DNA of 64,000 nt from Serinus canaria (taxonomy: Eukaryota; Chordata; Aves; Passeriformes; Fringillidae), in NCBI RefSeq assembly GCF_022539315.1, contig NC_066328.1:728621-792620 (forward strand). The letters run 5' to 3'. Below, piece after piece: positions 46,302 through 58,812 of the stretch. The notes under the pieces are model-generated. The model had not been told where the DNA came from and ran no database searches. It worked only from the letters and a program-made list of their open reading frames with translations. A program made the position numbers and the translations under genes. Within the stretch, counting starts at the first letter, position 1. Every line of letters starts with the position of its first letter.

Positions 46302-47602
46302 GATAGTCCTGGTCTTGGAGCCATGGAGAGCTGGGGGGACACTGAGCTCCTCAAAGGAGAAATTCTGAGCTACAAGTCCAGCTACCTCTGAGGAGTCCCC
46401 ATCAAGTCTTGTGCCAGAAGCAAAGCATGAGGGAAAGGATCCCTGTGTCTTGGAGAAAGCCCAGCAGGGATTGCTGGCAGCAGCTCAGGAAACTCCTCTC
46501 CCCACTTGTCCCTTTTGCCCCCAGCTGCTGTGGGTGGCAGCAGCACCTCCCATGGCTAAAGCATCTCTGTGTTGACTCACTGCAGCAAACAGTTTGCTCT
46601 CTTGCTTAGGGGAGAAAGCAGGCTTGGTTATTTGTTACAAGTGCCCATCTTCCTACGCTCAATTCCCTTTCCATGATTAATGCCAGGCGCTGCAGTCGTG
46701 GCAGGGCTGCAGCTGCTGCTTAGGTGGCTCCTGTGCCAGCCTGAGTGCTGAGCTGGCAGCATCGTCCTCTCAGCACCAGAGGGAAGGCAGCCCCGGGCTC
46801 AGAGCAGCAGGGCAGGCAAATGCCATCTTCATGTCCCCACCAGTGGCCTGGGGAGCGCCAGTGCCCGGGCACAGAGCGGCCATGCCCACTCTGCTCCCTC
46901 CTTCTGGAAAAAGCAGCAAGGAGAGGGATCCCATGGTGAGCAAGGAGTCTTGTGCTGCCCAGAAGCTCCACAGGTGGATAAGGGCTGAGCCCCAGTCCCT
47001 GCTGGCATTTCATAGGGACAGAATTCCCTCAGGGAAGTGCACAGTGCAGGGGAACACACGCCCTTCAGCTGGGACAACAGGAAGCACGACAGAAAGACTT
47101 TGAGTCCTTGTGTGGCAGTGCTGGAGACAGGGAATCAAAGCTCAGGCAGGTTTTTTAATTGTAATGGAATTGAAATTACAGGAGGGACAAAATTCAACCC
47201 TGCTTTGGTGTAAAGAAAGGGGCTGGGGGATCAGGGAAAAAAGCCCTCCAAGTTTTTATGACAGCTGCCACAGTAAGAGCCTACACTGCAACCTCACTTA
47301 ACACATTTAAAGCTGTAGAGAAGCAATGAAACCCTAAACTTTATTTCACACCAGGTGCAGGAGGGCCATTTCCAGGGGAGAACAGGCACAGGGCCTGGGG
47401 TTGGTCCAGTGCTCCCATGGCCTGTGCATCCAGTGCAGAATGAAATGAGTTCAGCCAGCCCCAGTAACTCCTCCTCCTGTCCCCTGGGCTCCAGGGACCA
47501 CTAAAACCAAATCCTTGTCCAAACCTTTCTTGGGCCAACATATTTAATTCTGGCTATCAAGGGTCCTGATGCCATCCAGGTTATCTGTGTCCTGAGAAAC
47601 CA
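46302..47602. other. 1.3 kb non-coding sequence
   Basis: Mixed composition; the longest frames are 90-97 codons on opposite strands near 46720-47100. No exon, repeat or RNA gene is recognised. Confidence 0.5.
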
Positions 47603-48052
47603 TGTATCCAGAATAGTTTGGGTTGGAAAAAAAAGCCCATCTCATTCCAACCCCCTGCCATGGGCAGGGACACCTTCCACTATCCCAGATTGCTCCAAGT
47701 CCCATCCAGCCTGGCCTTGGACACTTTCAGGGATCCAGGGGCAGCCACACCTGCTCTGGGCAACCTGTCCCAGGGCCTCCCAACCCTCACAAGGAACAAT
47801 TTCTCCCCAATACTGAATTTAAATATCTTCTCTTTTACTTTAAAACTATTCCCCTTTGTCCTATCACTCCGTCCGTGTAAACAAGACACACACTCTCTTT
47901 TTAATAATCTCTTTTAAGTACTGGAACACTGAAATGAGGTGCCGCTGAAGGCTTTTCTTCTCCGGGCTGAACACCCTCAGCTCTTCCAGCCTGGCTCCAG
48001 AGCGGAGGGCCCAGCCATGGAAGCATCCTTGTGGCCTCCTCTGGACCCACTC
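47603..48052 (-). mobile_element. CR1 LINE 3' fragment, minus strand
   Basis: The largest minus-strand CR1 piece. Plus-strand text shows GTTTGGGTTGGAAAAAAAAG, CCCATCTCATTCCAACCCCC, GGACACTTTCAGGGATCCAG, TTCCCCTTTGTCCTATCACT, GGGCTGAACACCCTCAGCTC and TCCTTGTGGCCTCCTCTGGA. It ends about 150 bases before the large minisatellite, separated by unique sequence. Confidence 0.94.
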
Positions 48053-48200
48053 TGTGTGCAGAGCATCCCACCATGATCCTCTGGGCGCAGTGGGCACAGG
48101 AGCCCAGGGTGGGCACTCTCTCCCAAGGAGCAACAAAAAGGAAAATGAGTAAGAGTAATGTTCATCCAGACTTCACCAGAGCCACAGTCCTCAGCGGGGC
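48053..48200. other. Unique spacer between CR1 and minisatellite
   Basis: About 150 bases of unique sequence, including an A-rich AAAAAGGAAAATGAG. Long open frames that enter the array begin here (ATGs at 48031 and 48158), but nothing marks them as coding. Confidence 0.5.
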
Positions 48201-51200
48201 CTCCCAGGCACACACAGTGCAGTGCTGCTCTCCCAGGCACACACAATGCAGTGGTGCTCTCCCAGGCACACACAGTGCAGTGGTGCTCTCCCAGGCACAC
48301 ACAGTGCAGTGCTGCTCTCCCAGGCACACACAGTGCAGTGCTGCTCTCCCAGGCACACACAATGCAGTGGTGCTCTCCCAGGCACACACAGTGCAGTGCT
48401 GCTCTCCCAGGCACACACAATGCAGTGCTGCTCTCCCAGGCACACACAGTGCAGTGGTGCTCTCCCAGGCAGACACAATGCAGTGCTGCTCTCCCAGGCA
48501 CACAAATGCAGTGTGGCTCTCCCAGGCACACACAATGCAGTGGTGCTCTCCCAGGCACACACAATGCAGTGTGCTCTCCCAGCACACACAATGCAGTGTG
48601 GCTCTCCCAGGCACACACAATGCAGTGGTGCTCTCCCAGGCACACACAATGCAGTGTGGCTCTCCAGGCACACACAGTGCAGTGGTGCTCTTCCAGGCAC
48701 ACACAATGCAGTGCTGCTCTCCCAGAAACACAATGCAGTGCTGCTCTCCCAGGCACACACAATGCAGTGTGGCTCTCCCAGGCACACAAATGCAGTGTGG
48801 CTCTCCCAGGCACACACAGTGCAGTGCTGCTCTCCCAGGCACACACAGTGCAGTGCTGCTCTCCCAGGCACACACAGTGCAGTGCTGCTCTCCCAGGCAC
48901 ACACAATGCAGTGTGCTCTCCCAGGCACACACAGTGCAGTGCTGCTCTCCCAGGCACACACAATGCAGTGCTGCTCTCCCAGGCACACACATGCAGTGTG
49001 CTCTCCCAGGCACACACAGTGCAGTGCTGCTCTCCCAGGCACACACAATGCAGTGCTGCTCTCCCAGGCACACACAGTGCAGTGCTGCTCTCCCAGGCAC
49101 ACACAATGCAGTGCTGCTCTCCCAGGCACACACAGTGCAGTGTGCTCTCCCAGGCACACACATGCAGTGCTGCTCTCCCAGGCACACACATGCAGTGTGC
49201 TCTCCCAGGCACACACATGCAGTGCTGCTCTCCCAGGCACACACATGCAGTGTGCTCTCCCAGGCACACACAATGCAGTGGTGCTCTCCCAGGCACACAC
49301 AGTGCAGTGTGCTCTCCCAGGCACACACAATGCAGTGGTGCTCTCCCAGGCACACACAGTGCAGTGTGCTCTCCCAGGCACACACAATGCAGTGCTGCTC
49401 TCCCAGGCACACACAGTGCAGTGTGCTCTCCCAGGCAGACACAATGCAGTGCTGCTCTCCCAGGCACACACAGTGCAGTGGTGCTCTCTCAGGCAGACAC
49501 AATGCAGTGCTGCTCTCCCAGGCACACACATGCAGTGCTGCTCTCCCAGGCACACACAATGCAGTGTGCTCTCCCAGGCACACACAATGCAGTGCTGCTC
49601 TCCCAGGCACACACATGCAGTGTGCTCTCCCAGGCACACACAATGCAGTGCTGCTCTCCCAGGCACACACAATGCAGTGTGGCTCTCCCAGGCACACACA
49701 GTGCAGTGTGGCTCTCCCAGGCTCACACAATGCAGTGTGGCTCTCCCAGGCACACAAATGCAGTGCTGCTCTCCCAGGCACACACAATGCAGTGTGGCTC
49801 TCCCAGGCTCACACAATGCAGTGTGGCTCTCCCAGGCACACACAATGCAGTGTGGCTCTCCCAGGCTCACACAATGCAGTGTGGCTCTCCCAGGCACACA
49901 CAATGCAGTGCTGCTCTCCCAGGCACACACAATGCAGTGTGCTCTCCCAGCACACACATGCAGTGTGCTCTCCCAGGCACACAATGCAGTGCTGCTCTCC
50001 CAGGCAGACACAATGCAGTGCTGCTCTCCCAGGCACACACAGTGCAGTGGTGCTCTCCCAGGCACACACAATGCAGTGCTGCTCTCCCAGGCACACAAAT
50101 GCAGTGTGGCTCTCCCAGGCACACATATTGCAGTGTGGCTCTTCCAGGCACACACACAATGCAGTGCTGCTCTCCCAGGCACACAAATGCAGTGCTGCTC
50201 TCCCAGGCACACAAATGCAGTGTGGCTCTCCCAGGCACACACAATGCAGTGGTGCTCTCCCAGGCACACAAATGCAGTGTGGCTCTCCCAGGCACACACA
50301 GTGCAGTGCTGCTCTCCCAGTCACACACAATGCAGTGGTGCTCTCCCAGAAACACAATGCAGTGGTGCTCTCCCAGGCACACACAGTGCAGTGCTGCTCT
50401 CCCAGGCACACACAATGCAGTGTGGCTCTCCAGGCACACACAGTGCAGTGGTGCTCTCCCAGGCACACACAATGCAGTGCTGCTCACCCAGAAACACACA
50501 ATGCAGTGCTGCTCTCCCAGGCACACACAATGCAGTGTGGCTCTCCCAGGCACACAAATGCAGTGCTGCTCTCCCAGGCACACACATGCAGTGTGCTCTC
50601 CCAGGCACACACAATGCAGTGCTGCTCTCCCAGGCACACACAGTGCAGTGCTGCTCTCCCAGGCACACACAATGCAGTGTGGCTCTCCCAGGCACACACA
50701 ATGCAGTGTGGCTCTCCCAGGCACACACAATGCAGTGCTGCTCTCCCAGGCACACACAGTGCAGTGCTGCTCTCCCAGGCACACACAATGCAGTGGTGCT
50801 CTCCCAGGCACACACAGTGCAGTGCTGCTCTCCCAGGAAACACAATGCAGTGTGGCTCTCCCAGGCACACACAGTGCAGTGCTGCTCTCCCAGGCACACA
50901 CAATGCAGTGGTGCTCTCCCAGGCACACACAATGCAGTGTGGCTCTCCAGGCACACACAGTGCAGTGGTGCTCTCCCAGGCACACACAAATGCAGTGGTG
51001 CTCTCCCAGGCACACAAATGCAGTGGTGCTCTCCCAGGCACACAAATGCAGTGCTGCTCTCCCAGCACACACATGCAGTGTGGCTCTCCCAGGCACACAC
51101 AGTGCAGTGTGGCTCTCCCAGGCACACACAATGCAGTGTGCTCTCCCAGGCACACAAATGCAGTGCTGCTCTCCCAGGCACACACAATGCAGTGTGGCTC

Positions 51201-51633
51201 TCCCAGGCCACACAATGCAGTGTGGCTCTCCCAGGCACACACAATGCAGTGTGCTCTCCCAGGCACACACAATGCAGTGTGGCTCTCCCAGGCTCACACA
51301 ATGCAGTGTGGCTCTCCCAGGCACACACAGTGCAGTGGTGCTCTCCCAGGCACACACAGTGCAGTGTGGCTCTCCCAGGCACACAAGTGCAGTGGTGCTC
51401 TCCCAGGCACACAAATGCAGTGCTGCTCTCCCAGGCACACACAATGCAGTGCTGCTCTCCCAGGCTCACAAATGCAGTGCTGCTCTCCCAGGCACACAAA
51501 TGCAGTGCTGCTCTCCCAGGCACACAAATGCAGTGCTGCTCTCCCAGGCACACAAATGCAGTGCTGCCCTCCCAGGCACACATAATGTAGTGCTGCTCTC
51601 CCAGACACACACAATGCAGTGCTGCCCTCCCAG
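48201..51633. repeat. Large 29-bp minisatellite, about 120 copies
   Basis: A 3,433-bp head-to-tail array. The unit is CTCTCCCAG followed by GCACACACARTGCAGTGSTG; the main length is 29 bp, with frequent 28-bp (ACACAAATG) and 27-bp (ACACATGCAGTGTG) variants. Copy number, about 120, is estimated from length. The unit lacks stop codons in all six frames and contains no CpG. Plus-strand frames of 1,122-1,202 codons and minus-strand frames up to 702 codons run through it. Because 27-, 28- and 29-bp units are mixed, no single frame is preserved, and I do not call a gene. The peptides would be Ser/Pro/His/Gln/Cys-rich on the plus strand and Cys/Trp/Glu-rich on the minus. Confidence 0.98.
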
Positions 51634-53280
51634 GCTGCAGTCGGGAGGGGACTTCCAGGACAGCCAGGCCTTTTGCAGGGGCCCCTGCCCTCATCCCCAG
51701 GTACAAATTGGTACCAGCTTCCAGCTTCCCAAGCAAGCAGCACTGTTAGCCTGGGCAGGGAGCTAGGAGGCCACAGTGCACAGCCGCAGGGTGATGGCTC
51801 CTCCGTGCCTGAGCTCCTGTGGGATCCCTGGCAGCACCGCTCCTCCTCGGTGCTGTTCCAACTTCCTCCACAGCCCAGAGGAACAGCCTGGACCTGCTTG
51901 TTCTGAACAGGCAGGAGATGAGTTGAACTCCTGTACCCACTGCAAATATCCAGAGCAAACCTCTGCCATGGCATGAGATACCCCTCAGTTCATTCCCACT
52001 TCTGCTAATCCCCAGCTCCCTGCTGCTTCCCACTTCTCATTCCTGCTTCTCCTAACTCCCTGCTCCCAGGCTGCTCAGGGTCAGCTCTGCACCCCCTTCC
52101 CAGACTGGCATTTGTTATATGACCACATTTCTCCAAAGTGCCTTTCCAGGATTCCCTTCATTTCTCTGCACTCCGAAGTATTAAAGCCCCTCCACCTGCC
52201 TGAAGCTCAGACTGAATCCACTGGCCAAACTCCAGGGGGAATATTTTATGAGTTTGCTAAACAGTTTCAATGGCTCAGCCCTACTGCCAGGATACCCCAA
52301 ACCAGCAACAGAATCTTCTTTAAATATGCTGTGTGTAAGGGAGATCACTCCTCAACTCTCCAGAGATCTGTCTTGGACAGGATTTGGGGTTTGAAGTGAC
52401 GACACCCTGTTCATGACCCCTTCTGGAGGGCTACACTCCCCTTCAGCCTCCAACTGCACCTGCTCAAAGAGCACCCACCCCACAGACTCCAGCATTTCTC
52501 TTTCACCCTCCACAGCTCTGCCATCCCACTGCCACCAGAGATGTTGGTGATGGTGTTTCATCCTTTCCCACAACCAAAGCTGGGAGCTTTCTCAAAACCT
52601 GTGCTGGTGGTTTTGGGACAGTTTCTTGCATCACGGAGTATCCCAATGAGTATCCTTTACGGACAGGTGGTCTTGGCATTGCTTTTCCTACCCCACAGCT
52701 CCCTGGTGTCACTGGCACCATCTCTTTCTCCCTGCTTCCCATGTGGATCCTCCTCCCTGTGCTCAGCACTTGGAACCTGAGCTCCCAGCTGAACAACTCT
52801 CAGCCACCACAGAAGAAGTCAAACACTGCCTATATGTGTGTGATTATCATCATTACTACAGCAATAATGACTGAGGGAAGGAGGCACTGAAATGAGACCC
52901 TGGCTTAGGAACACATCATGCTTATTATGATGGCCCTTAATGCTTCCAAAATGTAAATACTGATTTCTAGAGCCTTAAAACCACCAACATTTTATGAGAT
53001 AATGATTCAGCAAGGAAACACTTTCATCTAAGTGCTGGCAGGGCAAGATTGGAGTCTGGGAGATGAAATGTTCTGCTGTAAGGGCCAGGTGGCAAAGAAT
53101 TAGCTGCGGAGACAGCTCTGTGTAATGACTTTGAGGCAAAACAAACAGGAGCTGCTGCTTTCTGCGAGGTGGTTTCAAAGGTTCCTCCCGTGTTTGCACA
53201 TCTGAGCCTGCAGGACAGAGGGTAGGGGCAGCCTTTAATCCCAGCTGGAGCCAGAGCCACGAGGTACCTGCTTGAAAGGG
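51634..53280. other. 1.6 kb non-coding flank of the minisatellite
   Basis: The first 100 bases complete frames coming out of the array. The rest is unique; the longest frames are 95-97 codons. An A+T-rich patch lies at 52835-53020. No exon is recognised. Confidence 0.5.
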
Positions 53281-53443
53281 CTGTGGAATCCTGTGGGATC
53301 CTGTGAGATCCTGTGGGCTTCTGCTGTGGGATCCTGTGGGACCCTGTGGGATCCCTCTGTGGGCTCCTGCTGTGGGATCCTGTAGGACCCTGTGGGCTCC
53401 TGCTGTGGGATCCTGTGGAACCCTGTGGGATCCTGCTGCTGCA
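53281..53443. repeat. CTGTGGGATC-based minisatellite
   Basis: A 10-bp motif, CTGTGGGATC, and the variants CTGTGGGACC and CTGTGGAACC are interspersed with CTCCTG, giving a higher-order unit near 37-48 bp (GGGCTCCTGCTGTGGGATCC recurs). Minus-strand frames read as Gly-Ser-His-Arg-Ile-Pro-Gln repeats, which are repeat artefacts. Confidence 0.92.
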
Positions 53444-56400
53444 GGGCACACTCTGAGACAGCCAGTCTCTTCTGCACAGCCACCATGCCAGGGGACAGGA
53501 GGAGAGAATCAATGGAGAGCATTTTGTCACTACAGCTATTGCTCTCCTGACACCTCAGAGTGTCTGGCAGATATTCCCTGCTCCCGAGTGACGGCTCCCT
53601 GACAGCTAAGCAGCGCGGGGGGAACGAGGGCAGCTCCCACTGCGAAGCAGTGACACTTTATTAAGCCCAGGTATTTCAGTCTACATTTGCTAGGGGGTTT
53701 ATGAGTGTCATTACTACCAACATTTCTTTCTGCTTTAAAGAAAATGAGTTCCTGACACTGAAGAGCAAATATGTGCCGGGGCAATTAGCGAACACACCAG
53801 ACAACTTCAGTTCCTGTCGAGAGACTTCCACCCAGCCCTGTCAGGAGAGTTATTACCTCCTGTCCCAGGAAAGCCTATCCCTGTCTCTGAGCATGGTGTC
53901 CTCGCCCCTGGGTCCTCAGCCAGTTGCTCCTTGCTGCCTTGACAGAGAAGTCAGGGCCCTGTGTTAGAAATTTGGAAGGACCTGTGGAAGCCTGGATATT
54001 CTAACAGCATTACAGCTGTATCAGCATCTTCCAAAAGTGGGGTGGCAAAGGAGTGAGCAGCTCAGGGGCTGGACTGATACCACCCCATGTTTCTTCCCCG
54101 ATCTCTACAAACTCTGGTCAGATCCCAGACAGAGCCAAGTTGCAGCCTGGGCTGCACTGGGATAGGCATGGGCCCAAACTGCATCAGATGAGAGTTGCTA
54201 GGTCAGGATAAACCATTCTGACATCTGAACACACTGTTTTGGAAACACAGGAAGGCACCTGTACCTGTTCACGTGGGACGGCCGAAGCATTCAGTGCAGG
54301 TGAGGATACCTGTGCACATGTTGACTAACAGCTGCACTCGTGGCCATTCCCAACATGCCAGGTTCCTTTCTCAGGTATTTCAGCTACAGGAGCTCTTTAT
54401 GTGCCACTGCTGGTCCTTCCTTGGCTGGTCTCTACCCCTTTCAGTTCTCAGTTGATGTAACTTTTCTTAAGATTAATGTTTCAGTGTTCTTGACTCAGGC
54501 TGCATCCCTCCATTTACCATGGAAGAGGGAACATCACCTTCCAGACTAAAGACCAGGAGACCCAGCTCCTGACATGGGCCAGCTCTTACAAGAATATCCA
54601 TAAGCACCATCACTGAAGCCCTTGCAAGCAGAAGCACATCCCCCAGAGCAGACAGCAGCTCCATTCTGGGCATCTCTGACTTCCTGTAGCCGAGGTCCAC
54701 CTGCACTACACCTCCCTGTGTGCTTTCACTGCATCTTGGGGAGATCTGTACCTCATGGATGGACTGGGAGGAGGGGAAAGGCCATCAGAGGCTGATGGGC
54801 AAGGGTGGACACATCTCCATGCCCTTGATCAGCACTGGGATGTTCCAGGAACTCAGGAAACACCCACCTGCTGCCTGAGACAGACTGATGGGAACTGTGA
54901 GGTGAGGACACATTTCCATTTCTGAGGGGAAGAGGCAACAAAGGAAGGAAAGGAGTCACTGCAGGGGACACAAAGAAATTCAGCAGATGGAATGTCTGCT
55001 ATCCACTGAGGAAGAGGGCACCTGATTAGAGAGAGCTGAACACGGCAAGAACGGAGCAGGAGTCACTCCCAGGACAAGCAGTAACAAAACTCACTGCTGA
55101 GATTTCTGGCATGTGTGTCTCCTTTTTCTGCTTTCAGGACCAACACCTGCTGTGTCAGAGTCCCAAAGCCTGACACATGAGCAGGATGGCTCTGACCCTG
55201 CTCCCACAGGGCTTTGGAGGCAGGTGAGCCAATGACTCAGAAGCCGGAAAAGGAAAAGCAGAAGCACAGTCAAGTTTGCTCTGGCACATGGGAGCTGCAG
55301 GACCAGCTACACACTGCCAGACTTCTCCCAGCTCCCCACCCTCATTGCACAGATGTGTCCAGGAACCACCACAGCTGGGCTCAGCTCTTCCCATGCTCTG
55401 GCTGCTCGCCACCACCTCGCCCAGGGCTCAGGGAACTGTGAATCTGAGCTGTGGAGCTGCTGCAGAGGAGCCGAGCTGTCTCAAGTCCTCAGCAGGGCCA
55501 CCCAACCTCTGGCATTTTCTCACAACCCTTGTCTGCTGAGGAAGACGAGCTCCAGCCCTGCCAGAAACTGAAGGGCTCCATAGAGAGCACCTGGTCCAGC
55601 CCTGCAGATGGTTCCAACAGGCACGGTGTGGCATGAGCTGCTGGATCAAAAAGCCAGATGGGATAGGGGCAGGGGTACTAGGCCACATCATGGACACAAA
55701 CTCACCCATCACAACCCCAAAACAGCCACTGAGGAGTGTAAATGGGCTGGGCATTAACCAAAGCCACAGTGTTATGACCAGGCACTGCTGCTGGGCCAAA
55801 CCATGGAGATCCTGTGGCCTCGTGGCACAGAGAAACAAACTCCCATAAAACATCCTGTATCTACAAGAGCACCAGCAACCCCACTCTGACCCAGAGCTCC
55901 ACACCTTCAGCGAGATGGGAAGACCATGTTGTCCCATTCAAGGTAGAGAAACACTCCTCATTTCTCAGAGGAGCTTAGTTCTAAATACAGCATCACAAAC
56001 TGTTGCTCCTGACCACCAAAACCACAGAAAACGATAGGAAATCTGAACAGTAAGAGCTCTTTAAAGATTTCCTCCAAATCTCCTAGTTCAAGCCTCTCCA
56101 AAGCTTCAGCTGGAACTGAGACATGGGAAATGCTTCAACCTATTCTAAACCTGCTTGTCAGACTCCTCACAAACACAGCACTACACTCAGGAGCACCAAA
56201 ATCTTGGACAGCTGTTGGGAGAGGTCACACAAACACCACCATGAACTCTTTGCCTAATGTGTGTTCATGTTGTTGCGGCATCCACAATGACTCCATAATC
56301 TCCTGTGATATTCCTCTGATCTCCCAGAAAGCCATGCAGGATTAAACAGATATTCTGTATTTCCAGAAGTCTTTATCTGCCTGTGGTCTTGGAAAGCTGA

Positions 56401-58628
56401 TGAGCTGCTCAGTATGAACCTAGAAACCAGCACCGAGTTTTACAAACTCTTGGTGGCATAAAGAGGAATCAGCAGACAACTGAAGAGCATACACACACCC
56501 CACACTCGCTCTCCCAGGATGGACAGAGAGCAGGCAGATCTATACAACACTCCCTGACACAGCCTGTCAGCCCTGGACCTGCTCCCTCTGAGGCCAACCC
56601 TGACTCAGACCGAGGATGCTGCCATGCTGCTTACACTGCTGGGATGCTTGGGAAAGCAGCAAAGACTGAGCAAGAGCAGGACAGTGAGCTTTGGAAGAGA
56701 AATTCTCAACCCAATTCCTTCTGAATTGTCCAAAGCCATGCTCCCTTGACAATCCTGCCCATCAGAGCACTGTCCCACAACTTCAATTCCACCTGTGTTT
56801 TTTGGTTTGGTTTTTTTTCAGAAGAAAGGTGATAACCTGAAGACCTTCACTTCCCCCAGCAAAGCAGGAACAACACAAGGTCCCACAGGCGACGTGCTCA
56901 GCAGCACAACACATAATGCAGTGCTAGGGCAGAACCCAACCTCTCAGCAGGGCTTTTAACAGAGTTTGCCATTATCCAAATGATGATGGGAACAAACCTG
57001 TCCATCCAGCAAGCACAGCCTTCTTACCTGGAAGGTGCCATGCTGTGGCAAGATTCTGTTACCTAATCCACACACCAAGCAGTCAACTGCTTGTGTTGGT
57101 GGAGTGGTTTGCAGTAACTTTCTCATGTCCATAGCTCCAAAGTCCCCTTGCCCTCATCTCCCCCTGCAGCTCATAGAGCTGCACCAAGCACAGCGGGTGA
57201 AGACAAAGGCACCGGCAGCTGTGGGAGATGCACTGCTGTGACACACAGTGAAATCCTTCCATTCTCCAAGGCAGCTCAGCTGTGCAAACCAGAAGCAGAG
57301 GGAGCCTGAGGTGGGAAAGGTCACCAGTGCACCCCCCTCTCCCAGCTCTGTCGCCCAGGCTCAGTCAAGCTGTCATGGTTTCTTCTGACCTGATGGAAGG
57401 ATTTGCATATGCCCTGAAGCCAGCATGACTGACAGCCCTTCCACTGTTACTCTCACTTGTGTAATTGCAGCAGCTATTCTTGTACACTGAAATGTCTAAT
57501 CTTAGCAAGCCATGGAGCTGCTGGGTAATATGGACCAGCCGGGAATTTCCATGCAAGTACTCACCACGGCTACTGGCACTTACTTTGGCTGGTAAAAGTC
57601 CTTCTTGTCTGCCGACCCCAGGCTCTGCAAGACACAAAAGACAGATGTATTTATTTTTTTAATCTTTTGCCAAGCCCTGATCACTGATGAGGATGTATGG
57701 GGAAGTACTGAAAGGCAGGTGTCTGTTATTTTCCTGCCCGATGGGTCTTAAGTACTGGCTGGACAGGACAGCTTGGCCCTCCAGCTATAGGCAGTACCCA
57801 CAGCATCAAAGATGTAAAAATAGAGAGTTAAACTAGAGGTGAGAGGATGCATTAGATGTGAACTCAATGTACTCAGGCATGTCTGTGTCTCCTGCAGAAA
57901 AGTGGCACCTTGTGTCAGGAGGGAAATCAAGTCCTGTCAAGTCCACCCAGCTGGAAAGAGGACAAAGTGCAGGGTTTGGTGGTGGGGCTGAGCCACCACC
58001 ACTGCAAAGACCCTCTGGCAGGTCAGGGGCTGAGCGCCAGGCCCACAGTTTTCTGCCAGGAGCAGGACAACAAAATTCTTCTACCAGGAAAACTACATCA
58101 GGCCTCAAGCACATGCAAAATAGGAAGCAGCAACAGCCCTGATGTTCGCTCAGGTTCCTGTCCCTCCAACCCCACCCCCAGCATGATGGAGTAAAGTCTG
58201 AGAGCCACAGATGGGCTGTGCCATGGGTCCCTGTGAGACCACAGTGAGGCCAAGCCTCCCCATGGGGCCCCTGGGGTGCAGGGCACCGCACAGACCCCCC
58301 GTGGGTGCGTGGCCAGGTGTGTGCATGGCACAAACAGAGAACAGGTGTGCAGCTCCGCACGCCGTGAGGATGGGGCCACGTACCCCACACACATCCCAGT
58401 CTGTCCCCAACACACCTTGTCCCAGAGACACCCGCAGCAGGGCCTGGCCCTGCTCAGAGGCCCCAGTGCAGGAAAGGAGCTCCCTGAGCACAGCATGGTA
58501 CCTGCTGTGCCGAGGGATGGGCAAGCTGTGCCCAGCACCGGGGGATGCCCATGGCAGGCGGCACTGGGACAGAGAGACACAGACCCACCAGACCCAGCTG
58601 TCACCAAAGCTCTTGCACTGCCACAGCC

Positions 58629-58649
58629 CTCTCCTCCTCCTCCTCCTCT
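58629..58649. repeat. (CTC)n microsatellite
   Basis: Seven CTC-type trinucleotides on the plus strand, within CpG-moderate sequence upstream of the 58813 frame. Confidence 0.85.
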
Positions 58650-58812
58650 TCGTCCTGGGGATGATCCTTGGCCGTGCACCTTGTGGGGTAGAGGGCAGGG
58701 AGCAGCAGAGCAGGGTGGCCCCGCCGCCGTCCCTGTCCCCGCATGTCGGTGCGTGCAGGAGCCGCTGGGCTCCAGGGCGGCTGCTGGAGTTTTGCTCTGT
58801 GGTTGCCAGGCA

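Noticed and set aside
48201..51633. CRISPR-like direct repeats
   Set aside because: Units are head-to-tail with no unique spacers, and the DNA is avian nuclear sequence.
48031..51766. Three overlapping plus-strand frames of 1,122-1,202 codons that look like a giant repeat protein
   Set aside because: All frames on both strands are open because the 29-bp unit lacks stops. Unit lengths of 27, 28 and 29 bp are mixed, so no frame is preserved.
47977..51974. Cys/Trp-rich minus-strand frames of up to 702 codons across the same array
   Set aside because: Same repeat artefact read on the other strand. No unique N-terminal domain or signal peptide precedes them.
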